This document shows, piece by piece, positions 17,119-25,343 of a stretch of 64,000 nucleotides of DNA. Source of the DNA: Mucilaginibacter saanensis (lineage in GTDB: Bacteria > Bacteroidota > Bacteroidia > Sphingobacteriales > Sphingobacteriaceae). The notes under the pieces were generated by a model. That model did no database searches. It was not told where the DNA came from and worked only from the letters and a program-made list of their open reading frames with translations. Both the position numbers and the translations under genes were made by a program. How positions within the stretch are numbered: the stretch's first letter is position 1; each line of letters opens with the position of its first letter. The stretch covers positions 1 to 64,000 of the forward strand of contig NZ_JACHBZ010000009.1 of the NCBI RefSeq assembly GCF_014200575.1, given 5' to 3'.

Positions 17119-19433
17119 GCAAGCAGATAACAGAGCATCCGGCAGCAGAAAACCCAGAAGAACTGTTGGGTCTTAAAATTGAGAAGCCTGAGAAATGGGC
17201 TGCCGGTATTCCGGCGGTAACGGCTGCCATGGTTGATATTTTACATGAGGCGGGTTTTGTACGCGGCATGGAAGGCTTGTTCAAGATGAACAAGAAAGAT
17301 GGTTTTGATTGTTCGGGTTGTGCCTGGCCTGACCCGGACGATGATCGCTCGCCTGTTGCGGAGTATTGCGAAAACGGGGCAAAGGCGCTGGCCGAAGAGG
17401 CGACCACTAAAAAACTCACTGCCAGTTTTTTTGCTCAAAACTCCGTAACAGATCTGGCTAAGCTAAATGATTATGAGATAGGCAAAAAAGGCCGCATCAC
17501 AGAGCCGGTTTATTTGCCTAAGGGAGCTAAATATTATCAGCCCATCAGTTGGGACGATGCCTTCAAAAAAATAGCAGATAAACTTAATAGTCTTGAATCG
17601 CCAAATGAGGCAGCCTTTTATACTTCGGGGCGTACCAGTAACGAGGCCTCATTTACCTATCAGTTATTTGTGCGCGAATATGGTACCAATAACATGCCCG
17701 ATTGCTCTAATATGTGTCATGAATCAACCAGTTTGGGGTTGGCAGAGGCTATAGGTATTGGCAAGGGTACTGTTACCCTGAATGATTTTTATGACACCGA
17801 TGTAATTATTGTTATAGGGCAAAACCCGGGTACCAACCACCCGCGTATGCTTACCGCATTGCAAAAAGCCAAGGAAAACGGATCAAAGATTATTGCCGTA
17901 AATCCGCTGCATGAGGCTGGGCTGATGGGTTTTAAAAATCCGCAAACCTTAAAGGGGATTTTAGGTATCAATACCCACCTGGCCGACCTGTATCTCCAAG
18001 TAAAAATTAATGGCGATATGGCGTTGCTTAAGGCTATTGAGAAACTGTTGTATAAAGCTGAATTAGAGGAGCCGGGTACAGTTTTCGATCACGGTTTTAT
18101 AAAAAATAACACGGAGGGCTACGAGGCCTTTCTGGATCATCTGAGCCAATATGATATGACCACGCTGGCCCACGAAGCTGGTGTGCCTGTGGAGCAGATT
18201 GAACAGGCTGCCGATATGCTTAAGCATAAAAGCCGCATTATTATTTGTTGGGCTATGGGGGTTACCCAACATAAAAACGGTGTTGATACCGTGAAAGAGA
18301 TTGTTAACCTGGCAATACTTAAGGGTGCCATAGGTAAACCAGGTGCAGGCTTATGCCCGGTGCGGGGACACAGCAATGTACAGGGAAACCGCACCATGAT
18401 GATATTTGATAAGCCGAAACCCAAACAAATGGATAAGCTGAAGGAGGTTTTTGGCTTTGAACCGCCCCGTGAGCATGGGTATGATGTGGTAGAATCAATA
18501 CAGGCCATGCATGAAGGTAAATTAAAGGTGTTTTTTGCCATGGGTGGTAATTTTTTATCAGCCACGCCTGATACTACTTATACTGCCGAGGCTATGCGTA
18601 AGCTTGAAATGTCTGTCCATGTATCAACCAAACTTAACCGGAGCCATTTGGTGCATGGCGATGAAGCGCTGATTTTGCCAACCTTATCTCGCAGTGATAA
18701 AGATATAGTCAATGGCGAGGCGCAATTTATCAGTTGTGAAAACTCAATGGGGGTGGTGCAAATGTCAAAAGGGATGCTGGAGCCTGTTTCAACGCAGATG
18801 ATGAGCGAAAACCAGATTGTATGCCGCCTGGCAAAGGCCACCCTGGGTAGCCGCTCCGTGGTTGATTGGAATACTTATGAAAAAAGTTATGATGCGGTTA
18901 GGGATGTAATAGGCAAGGTAATACCCGGCTTTGAAGATTATAATCAGAAGGTGCGGATCCCGGCAGGGTTTTATTTACCCAATGGTCCGCGGGAGGGTAA
19001 ATTCGAGAGTATAGACTATGGTAGTAAAATAGGTTTTAACATAGCTGGCTTGCCTAAACACGAAATGGCTGCAGATGAATACCGGATGACCACCATACGC
19101 AGCCATGATCAGTTTAATACCACTATATATGGCCTGGATGACCGGTACCGTGGTATTCATAATGAACGCAGGGTGATTTTTATGAATGAGCATGACATGC
19201 AAAGGGAGGGCTTTAAATCAGAAGAAAAAGTTGATCTGTTTAATAATGCTGGTGGTATTGAACGGGCAGCTCATCTTTTTGTAGTGATACCTTATAGTAT
19301 CCCTGAAGGCAATACTGCTACTTACTATCCCGAAGCCAATGTTTTAATACCCATTGATAGTGTTGCCAAAGGGAGTAATACCCCAACATCAAAACTGGTG
19401 TTTATAAAAATTAAAAAGCACCGGCCAAGGTAA
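17115..19433 (+). CDS. FdhF/YdeP-family molybdopterin oxidoreductase
   Basis: A 772-residue molybdenum- or tungsten-bis(pyranopterin) enzyme of the FdhF/YdeP group. An N-terminal DCSGCAWPDPDDD (Cys66, Cys69) with Cys85 fits the cluster motif of the group. MPDCSNMCHESTSLGL places Cys201 at the metal-ligand position where FdhH has selenocysteine. GQNPGTNHPRML and CPVRGHSNVQGNRTM bind the cofactor; the C-terminal YRMTTIRSHDQFNTTIYG is the cap domain. No twin-arginine signal, so it is cytoplasmic. The E. coli relative YdeP is linked to acid resistance; the real substrate is unknown. The upstream fdhD fits its maturation. Confidence 0.9.
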   Translation: MSKQITEHPAAENPEELLGLKIEKPEKWAAGIPAVTAAMVDILHEAGFVRGMEGLFKMNKKDGFDCSGCAWPDPDDDRSPVAEYCENGAKALAEEATTKKLTASFFAQNSVTDLAKLNDYEIGKKGRITEPVYLPKGAKYYQPISWDDAFKKIADKLNSLESPNEAAFYTSGRTSNEASFTYQLFVREYGTNNMPDCSNMCHESTSLGLAEAIGIGKGTVTLNDFYDTDVIIVIGQNPGTNHPRMLTALQKAKENGSKIIAVNPLHEAGLMGFKNPQTLKGILGINTHLADLYLQVKINGDMALLKAIEKLLYKAELEEPGTVFDHGFIKNNTEGYEAFLDHLSQYDMTTLAHEAGVPVEQIEQAADMLKHKSRIIICWAMGVTQHKNGVDTVKEIVNLAILKGAIGKPGAGLCPVRGHSNVQGNRTMMIFDKPKPKQMDKLKEVFGFEPPREHGYDVVESIQAMHEGKLKVFFAMGGNFLSATPDTTYTAEAMRKLEMSVHVSTKLNRSHLVHGDEALILPTLSRSDKDIVNGEAQFISCENSMGVVQMSKGMLEPVSTQMMSENQIVCRLAKATLGSRSVVDWNTYEKSYDAVRDVIGKVIPGFEDYNQKVRIPAGFYLPNGPREGKFESIDYGSKIGFNIAGLPKHEMAADEYRMTTIRSHDQFNTTIYGLDDRYRGIHNERRVIFMNEHDMQREGFKSEEKVDLFNNAGGIERAAHLFVVIPYSIPEGNTATYYPEANVLIPIDSVAKGSNTPTSKLVFIKIKKHRPR

Positions 19434-19489
19434 ATATAAGCAGGAGTAGTTAGCATTGACTCAGCTCACATAGCCTAAACCGATACGCA

Positions 19490-19870
19490 TCAATTAACTA
19501 ATTTTAATTGTATAGTAACAGGCTGTTTGTTTTTGTACAGTTTGCCATTGATATAAGCTGGCAACTGCCCATAGGCCTCCTGCATATTGCTCATTATAAA
19601 GTATTCCTGTCCTTTATTATTAATGGGCCTGAAGCTTAGCTGATTTTGTGCATCAGGCGCGCCGCTTTCCGGTGCATACCGTTTGGGCTTATTTTTATTG
19701 GCGTTAAATACCACAATTTCGCTTGCACCAATATAGCCATTGGCCAAGGTAAGCCTGATGGTTCTGTTACTTAACCGGGTGGTATAACGCGCTGTTTCGT
19801 AGGCTTTTTGGGCAAGGCTAAATAGAGGCAGGGTTGCCAATAATAAGATAAATAAGGCTTTATATGGCAT
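19490..19870 (-). CDS. Secreted protein of unknown function
   Basis: A 126-residue protein with a signal peptide (MPYKALFILLLATLPLFSLA, probable cleavage after residue 20-21), so periplasmic. The mature part has alternating beta-like segments (TIRLTLANGYIGASEIVVFN, QLSFRPINNKGQEYFIMSN). No recognised domain or Cys pairs. It follows the methyltransferase gene on the same strand by about 50 bp. Confidence 0.65.
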   Translation of the reverse strand: MPYKALFILLLATLPLFSLAQKAYETARYTTRLSNRTIRLTLANGYIGASEIVVFNANKNKPKRYAPESGAPDAQNQLSFRPINNKGQEYFIMSNMQEAYGQLPAYINGKLYKNKQPVTIQLKLVN

Positions 19871-19923
19871 AATATGTTCTGCTTGATGAACAAATGCACT
19901 TTACTATTGTTTTTTGCCAATTA

Positions 19924-20802
19924 TTAAGCCAGCTGCAAACGCCACGAAGCACGGATATTTCCGGCTTTATGCAAACCTTCAAGTTGTTCGTTACTCGCAC
20001 TTGCTAACAGGTATTTTAATGAGCCTGAGGCCTGGTGGTCAGCGGTTGCTTCTTTGTCAATCACAAACCCTTCGCTTTTAAAAAATTCTTTGGCCTCTGC
20101 AAAGCTGTTAAACTTGTTTTCTTCAATGCGGTGCTCTTTAAAAAACTGTTGCAGTTTATCATCAGGACTTATATTTTGAAACTTCTTTTCCGTTTTAACA
20201 TAAATATCAGCAGTGATCCAGTATCCGCCTCTTTTTTGAAGCACAGCACGGATATTTTGACAAAGCTTTCTTTTTTCCTGGGTATCCAGGTAAACCAGCA
20301 GCCCCTCATTTACAATAACTACTTTACCTTGGGCAAAACGATCGGTAATAGATGCAAAATCATCTTCATGGAGAGCGTTTAGCGGCAGGGTTTCCAGTAT
20401 GCCTTTTGGCGCGGCGTTGTGCGTTAGTAAAGCCGTCAGCAAGTTTAATTTGCTGGCAATTACTTCGGGTAAGTCGGTATCGATATAATGCACATCGTCA
20501 TTAATAACCGTATTTAACCCGCGGAATGAAAACCCGGAAGATAATTCCATGATGTTTTTAACCGGTACTGTTGCCAGTAACTGATTGATGCTCTTATATC
20601 TGGATTCAAAATGTAAAACACGTGCCCAAAAGCCAACGTCTTTAATGCTAAAGTCACGCTGATAATTTTCAGGTTCGCTTATTAGTTTCGCAGCTTCAAG
20701 GGCAAAAGGAATGTCTGTTAAACCCTTGAGCATTAATAAACCCCGGGCCGATGGGCTTATGGTACTATAATCCCGGTTTGGGGCTGTTTGTTCTGCTTTC
20801 AT
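19924..20802 (-). CDS. Leucine-carboxyl-methyltransferase-like (PPM) SAM methyltransferase
   Basis: A 292-residue class I methyltransferase. IMELSSGFSFRGL (residues 85-97) is the SAM-binding loop region; YIDTDLPEVIASK has the acidic residue that contacts the SAM ribose, and VVIVNEGLLVYLDTQEK is motif IV of the leucine-carboxyl-methyltransferase/PPM group. Members methylate carboxyl groups of small molecules or proteins. The motif I glycines are less regular than in most families. The substrate is unknown. Confidence 0.75.
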   Translation of the reverse strand: MKAEQTAPNRDYSTISPSARGLLMLKGLTDIPFALEAAKLISEPENYQRDFSIKDVGFWARVLHFESRYKSINQLLATVPVKNIMELSSGFSFRGLNTVINDDVHYIDTDLPEVIASKLNLLTALLTHNAAPKGILETLPLNALHEDDFASITDRFAQGKVVIVNEGLLVYLDTQEKRKLCQNIRAVLQKRGGYWITADIYVKTEKKFQNISPDDKLQQFFKEHRIEENKFNSFAEAKEFFKSEGFVIDKEATADHQASGSLKYLLASASNEQLEGLHKAGNIRASWRLQLA

Positions 20803-20899
20803 CGTTATGAAGTTTGTATATATAAACGCTTGTTATACCTGTTGGGTTATAATTGTAATAACCTTGTTTGATGTTAACATAAAAGCTTATTGTATATAT

Positions 20900-20907
20900 C
20901 AAATATA
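20900..20907 (-). promoter_or_regulatory. Candidate -7 element for the methyltransferase gene
   Basis: On the minus strand this reads TATATTTG, an exact TAnnTTTG. It predicts a leader of about 90 bases before the start at 20802. No good -33 TTTG is present, so the call is tentative. Confidence 0.3.
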
Positions 20908-21003
20908 TTGGTAAAACCGCATAGTATAATCTGTACTCTTTCTAAATATCTCTGTATTAAAACAAAAGCGGTGTATCATGTTTTAATAAAATAAAAAGTA
21001 ATT

Positions 21004-21321
21004 ATGTCATTTGATCAATATCACGAACCGGCGCATGAACTGTCTGCCGAAACCAGAACTTTTGCCAGGATGATTGTATCCTTAACCGAAGAGGCCGAAG
21101 CTATAAACTGGTATGAACAGCGTATTGCTGTTGAAACCAATAAAGATGCCAAAGCCATTATGCAAAATGCCCAGCAGGAGGAGTTTAAACATTTTGGCAT
21201 GGACCTGGAATTTTTACTGCGTCAGAAACCTGTTTGGCAAACAACCCTTAAAGCTATATTGTTTCAAAAAGGCGATATTGTGAAGCTGGGTAGCAAGGGC
21301 GAGGAAGCAGCTGAGGAATAA
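21004..21321 (+). CDS. Encapsulated-ferritin-like protein (EncFtn family)
   Basis: A 105-residue all-helical protein that matches the encapsulin-associated ferritin family: start [16 protein letters not shown], then [15 protein letters not shown] and [11 protein letters not shown]. These keep the family's iron ligands: Glu30, Glu60 and His63 (Glu32, Glu62 and His65 in Rhodospirillum rubrum EncFtn) with Trp36 and Glu32. The two-helix protein works as an annular decamer, forming ferroxidase sites between subunits. The C-terminus ([12 protein letters not shown]) keeps only a vague trace of the encapsulin-targeting LTIGSL motif. No encapsulin shell gene is in the window. A macro-domain gene follows by 14 bp. 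Confidence 0.88.
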   Translation: MSFDQYHEPAHELSAETRTFARMIVSLTEEAEAINWYEQRIAVETNKDAKAIMQNAQQEEFKHFGMDLEFLLRQKPVWQTTLKAILFQKGDIVKLGSKGEEAAEE

Positions 21322-21335
21322 ATATAACTTACTTT

Positions 21336-21860
21336 ATGACAGTTAACCGGGTTGAAGTTGTACAGGGCGATATCACCAAAATAAAGGCCGATGCCATTCT
21401 AAATGCCGCCAACACCTCGTTATTAGGTGGTGGCGGTGTTGATGGAGCCATACACCGTGCAGGAGGCAAGGCTATATTGGAGCAATGTATACAAATCAGA
21501 AACAGGCAGGGCGGGTGTAAAACCGGCGATGCCGTAATAACCACGGCGGGCAACTTACCGGCAGCCTACGTGATACATACCGTTGGCCCGGTTTACAATG
21601 CTGGTAAACATCATGAAGATGAGTTACTGGCTTCGGCGTACCTGAGCAGCCTGAAACTGGCTGCCGAAAATAAGGTAGCAACCATAGCTTTCCCTAACAT
21701 CAGTACGGGTATTTACCATTTTCCTAAAGATAAGGCGGCAGTTATTGCTGTTAAAACGGTAAAGGATTTTTTAATGACCGACACGGTAATTGAACGGGTA
21801 ATATTTGTTTGTTTTGACGATGAAAATTACCGTTTGTACCATGCTTTACTGGCCGATTAA
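21336..21860 (+). CDS. Macro-domain protein (O-acetyl-ADP-ribose deacetylase-like)
   Basis: A 174-residue macro domain of the MacroD/YmdB type. [30 protein letters not shown] core spans residues 19-44, with Asn23, Asn26, the glycine loop 31-34 and Asp36 all present; ISTGIYHFP is the second ADP-ribose loop. Such proteins remove ADP-ribose from acidic residues or deacetylate O-acetyl-ADP-ribose. The start is 14 bp after the ferritin-like gene, so the two form an operon. Activity is well supported by motifs; a tie to iron storage is only positional. Confidence 0.93.
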   Translation: MTVNRVEVVQGDITKIKADAILNAANTSLLGGGGVDGAIHRAGGKAILEQCIQIRNRQGGCKTGDAVITTAGNLPAAYVIHTVGPVYNAGKHHEDELLASAYLSSLKLAAENKVATIAFPNISTGIYHFPKDKAAVIAVKTVKDFLMTDTVIERVIFVCFDDENYRLYHALLAD

Positions 21861-22036
21861 AGTTAATGAATAGATCCCAGATCCTTATCCTGTTCATCAC
21901 CGCTCACCAATCCTGATAATTCTGAGCAATACATAATTTTTTCGTCCGTAGTACGGAAATAAATGCATAACCACGGCGTTAAAAATTTACTCAAACGTTT
22001 TCGTAACTTCTGTAGGCACACGCAGCTGCGCAACGG

Positions 22037-22065
22037 TTCAAACTAAAAACTATCTTCTATATTTG
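22037..22065 (+). promoter_or_regulatory. Candidate promoter for the GH3 gene
   Basis: TATATTTG at 22058-22065 is an exact TAnnTTTG; GTTC near 22036-22039 is a weak -33 element with an 18-base spacer. Transcription would start about 20 bases before the ATG at 22091. Confidence 0.45.
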
Positions 22066-22090
22066 AATTACTAACCGCAATTACATCTGC

Positions 22091-24511
22091 ATGAGAACAA
22101 AGTATTTTCTGTCACGCATTGGCATGACCTCAGCTATGGTTGCCGCACTGGCATTGGCAGCTTCGGCACAGCAACAAAACATTTACCATAAAGGCTGGAT
22201 AGATTTTAATAAAAATGGGAAGATGGATGTATTTGAAGATGCATCACAGCCTATTGAAAAACGCGTGGCCGATTTATTAAGCCAAATGACCGTAGAAGAA
22301 AAAACCTGCCAGATGGCTACTTTATATGGCTATAAAAGGGTTTTAAAGGACGAAATGCCCATACCTAACTGGAAAAACGAGGTTTGGAAAGATGGTATAG
22401 CTAATATTGATGAGGAACTGAACAACCTGACCTCCCATACTGACGATGCTCCTACACAATATTCCTTTCCGTATAGCAAGCATGCTATGGCCATCAATAC
22501 CATACAAAAATGGTTTGTGGAAGAAACGCGGATGGGCATCCCCGTTGATTTTACGAACGAGGGTATTCACGGCCTGAACCATGACCGGGCTACACCTTTG
22601 CCGGCCCCCATTGCCATAGGGAGCACGTTTGATAAACAACTGGTACGCCAGGCGGGGCAAACTGTTGGGCGCGAAGCTAAGGCGCTGGGATATACCAATG
22701 TTTATGCACCTATACTTGATCCCGCCCGCGACCAGCGTTGGGGGCGTGTAGTGGAGTGCTATGGCGAGGATCCTTTTCATATTGCCGAATTGGGTAAACA
22801 AATGGTATTGGGTATACAGGAGGAGGGTGTTGCCGCTACCCTTAAACACTTTGCGGTTTACAGCGTGCCTAAAGGCGGCAGGGATGGCAGCGCCCGTACC
22901 GATCCGCATGTGGCCCCGCGCGAAATGCACCAGATATATTTATACCCGTTTCGCAGGGTAATACAGGAAGCACACCCAATGGGGGTAATGAGCAGTTATA
23001 ATGATTGGGATGGCGTACCTATAACCGGCAGCTATTATTTTTTAACCGAGCTGCTGCGCCAAAAATTTGGCTTTAACGGATACGTAGTGTCTGATAGCGA
23101 AGCGGTAGAATACCTTTACTCCAAACATCACGTAGCTGCCGATTATAAAGAAGCCGTAAGGCAGGCCGTAGAGGCTGGGTTAAACGTGCGTACCAATTTT
23201 ACCATGCCTCAAACCTTTATTATGCCGCTACGCGAGCTGATTAAGGAAAACAGGATCTCGATGAAAATTATTGATTCGAGGGTAGGGGATGTGCTGCGGG
23301 TTAAGTTCCGTTTGGGTTTATTTGATAGTCCATACGTAAAAGATCCTAAATCGTCTGACAAAAAGGTACACACGGCAGCAGATGATGCCATGTCGCTTAA
23401 AATGAACCGCGAAGCTATGGTATTGCTTAAAAATCAGGACAACCTGTTGCCGCTTGATAAAAGCAAGCTTAAGAACATCCTGGTAACCGGCCCGCTGGCT
23501 GCCGAAACCAATTATGCAACCAGCCGCTACGGCCCGTCGCACAATCCGGTTACCAATGTGCTTAACGGTATTAAAAACTATGTAGGCGCAGGTGTAAATG
23601 TTAACTATGTTAAAGGCTGCAATGTTATTGATGCTACCTGGCCCGAAAGTGAAATTATTGAAACGCCGCTTACTGCACAGGAGCAGGCCGGTATTGATTC
23701 GGCAGTGGCGCAGGCCAAACAGGCCGATGTGGTAATAGCCGTTGTTGGCGAAGATGTAGACAGGGTAGGCGAAAGCTTGTCGCGCACCGGTCTTAATTTG
23801 CCGGGCCGTCAGCTTAAATTGATCCAGGCGTTGCAGGCTACCGGCAAACCGGTGGTTATGGTGATGATTAACGGACAGCCGTTAACCATTAACTGGGAAA
23901 ATAAATATGTTCCTGCTATTCTGGAAGCATGGTTCCCCGGGCCGCAAAGTGGTAATGTAATTGCCGAAACCCTTTTTGGCGATAATAACCCGGGCGGCAG
24001 GCTACCGATAACCTTCCCTAAAACAATAGGGCAAATTGAGTTCAACTTTCCGTTTAAGCCGGCCTCGCAGGCCGGTCAGGGTAATGATGGCAACAGCTGG
24101 GGTAAAACCAGTGTAAATGGAGCCCTTTATCCTTACGGTTACGGTTTAAGCTATACCAAATTTGAATACAGCAATCTGCAGGTAACTCCCGAAAAGGAAA
24201 ACTCACAGGGCGATGTGCAGGTAAGTGTGGATGTAACCAACACCGGCAGCCGCAAAGGCGATGACGTGGTGCAGTTGTACTTGAAAGATGAAGTGAGCAG
24301 CGTAACCACCTATGAGTATGATCTGCGCGGCTTTGAACGGGTTAATCTTGCTCCTGGCGAAAAGAAGACAGTGCAATTTACCCTGCACCCAGATGATCTG
24401 GCCTTACTGGATAAAAACATGAATTGGACTGTTGAACCAGGCAAGTTCATGGTAATGATAGGTAGTTCATCAGTTGATATTAAGCTGAAAAAAGAATTTG
24501 AGATGGAATAG
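22091..24511 (+). CDS. Glycoside hydrolase family 3 beta-glucosidase (BglX-like)
   Basis: An 806-residue secreted GH3 enzyme that releases terminal beta-linked sugars. The signal peptide ends in LALAASAQ. An early DFNKNGKMDVFED (about 38-50) resembles a calcium-binding loop. The N-terminal barrel carries VDFTNEGIHGLNHD, AATLKHFAVYSVPKGGRDG and the nucleophile in GYVVSDSEAVEYL (Asp335). The second domain has VVGEDVDRVGESLSRTGLNLPGRQ, and a fibronectin-III-like end follows GYGLSYTKFEYSNL. Periplasmic location is expected. No SusCD genes are nearby, so its glycan is unknown. Confidence 0.93.
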   Translation: MRTKYFLSRIGMTSAMVAALALAASAQQQNIYHKGWIDFNKNGKMDVFEDASQPIEKRVADLLSQMTVEEKTCQMATLYGYKRVLKDEMPIPNWKNEVWKDGIANIDEELNNLTSHTDDAPTQYSFPYSKHAMAINTIQKWFVEETRMGIPVDFTNEGIHGLNHDRATPLPAPIAIGSTFDKQLVRQAGQTVGREAKALGYTNVYAPILDPARDQRWGRVVECYGEDPFHIAELGKQMVLGIQEEGVAATLKHFAVYSVPKGGRDGSARTDPHVAPREMHQIYLYPFRRVIQEAHPMGVMSSYNDWDGVPITGSYYFLTELLRQKFGFNGYVVSDSEAVEYLYSKHHVAADYKEAVRQAVEAGLNVRTNFTMPQTFIMPLRELIKENRISMKIIDSRVGDVLRVKFRLGLFDSPYVKDPKSSDKKVHTAADDAMSLKMNREAMVLLKNQDNLLPLDKSKLKNILVTGPLAAETNYATSRYGPSHNPVTNVLNGIKNYVGAGVNVNYVKGCNVIDATWPESEIIETPLTAQEQAGIDSAVAQAKQADVVIAVVGEDVDRVGESLSRTGLNLPGRQLKLIQALQATGKPVVMVMINGQPLTINWENKYVPAILEAWFPGPQSGNVIAETLFGDNNPGGRLPITFPKTIGQIEFNFPFKPASQAGQGNDGNSWGKTSVNGALYPYGYGLSYTKFEYSNLQVTPEKENSQGDVQVSVDVTNTGSRKGDDVVQLYLKDEVSSVTTYEYDLRGFERVNLAPGEKKTVQFTLHPDDLALLDKNMNWTVEPGKFMVMIGSSSVDIKLKKEFEME

Positions 24512-24518
24512 CGGAACT

Positions 24519-24546
24519 GAAAGCTAAAGGCAGAAAGCTTAAAGCA
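24519..24546. repeat. Four tandem heptamers (GAAAGCT-like)
   Basis: Consecutive 7-bp units GAAAGCT, AAAGGCA, GAAAGCT and TAAAGCA directly after the GH3 stop codon. There is no inverted arm. It fits the same pattern of 7-bp units as the stem-loops at 10338, 56202 and 57364. Confidence 0.5.
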
Positions 24547-24560
24547 AGTAATAATTAATG

Positions 24561-24597
24561 AAGCCTTCCGAAGTTTTAAACTTTGGGAGGCTTTTTG
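24561..24597 (+). terminator. Intrinsic terminator after the GH3 gene
   Basis: A 13-bp stem, AAGCCTTCCGAAG pairing with CTTTGGGAGGCTT (two G-U pairs), a seven-base loop and a trailing T-run. It should end the GH3 transcript and separate it from the next gene. Confidence 0.8.
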
Positions 24598-24609
24598 TAT
24601 TATTGATAT

Positions 24610-25059
24610 ATGATTGAAAATATGCCTTTAGATGATTCCTGGATAGCTGTTGATTTTGTAACCGAAGAAGAAGTACCCGTAATGGTGAGGTTTAGACCTA
24701 ACCTCCAAAATTTTACCGAAGCTGGCTTGTATAACCAAAGAATGGACATTATATGGTCGTACGAAACCGCTAATGAATCGCTGCTTCCTGAAATTGATGA
24801 TATGGATTTTATGGAAGGGGTGGAAAATGCCTTGGTGGAGATACTGGAACAGGACAATCAAAGTATACTTGCTTTTACCTTCACCGGCGAAAATGAACGG
24901 TGGTGGGCCTGGTACACTACAGACATCAATATAGCTGGCGAGCGATTAAATATTGCATTGGCCCAATTTAATGAACTGCCCATCAATATCAGTGTTACCG
25001 AAGACCCGGAGTGGGCTGAATATTTTGGCGTGCTGGAAGATTTTAGTGCTGATGAATAA
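24610..25059 (+). CDS. DUF695-like protein
   Basis: A 149-residue acidic cytoplasmic protein. The end segment ILAFTFTGENERWWAWYTTDI is like the conserved core of DUF695, a family of unknown function. No signal, membrane segment or catalytic motif is seen. The start at 24610 leaves 12 bp after the preceding terminator, so it needs its own promoter or is read through. Confidence 0.7.
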   Translation: MIENMPLDDSWIAVDFVTEEEVPVMVRFRPNLQNFTEAGLYNQRMDIIWSYETANESLLPEIDDMDFMEGVENALVEILEQDNQSILAFTFTGENERWWAWYTTDINIAGERLNIALAQFNELPINISVTEDPEWAEYFGVLEDFSADE

Positions 25060-25258
25060 TCAGGTAACTTAACCAATCTCAGAGAATATTACCAGATATT
25101 TATTATTACATAGCTGGCAGTATAACGGATAGTATTATATATTTCTATATAATCTATTGGCTTAATCAACAATAATCGTTTTATTTAGTTAATTGTAGGC
25201 CATTGTTTTATTAATTTTGTCAAATAATCAGGTACTTACTTAAGTGTAACAATAACAG

Positions 25259-25286
25259 TTGTACTTAATTACTTTATTTATATTTT
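25259..25286 (+). promoter_or_regulatory. Candidate promoter for the ROK gene
   Basis: TTG at 25259-25261 and TATATTTT at 25279-25286 with a 17-base spacer. A short dyad containing ACTTAAGT lies just upstream (about 25236-25245) and could be an autoregulatory site. Confidence 0.4.
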
Positions 25287-25343
25287 TATACAATTCAAAA
25301 CACTAAGGCATTGCCTTTTATAAACCAAATTATTAATTATTGA

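Noticed and set aside
21260..21321. Encapsulin-targeting tail on the EncFtn protein
   Set aside because: KLGSKGE only loosely resembles the LTIGSLKG type motif; it is too weak to call a targeting peptide.
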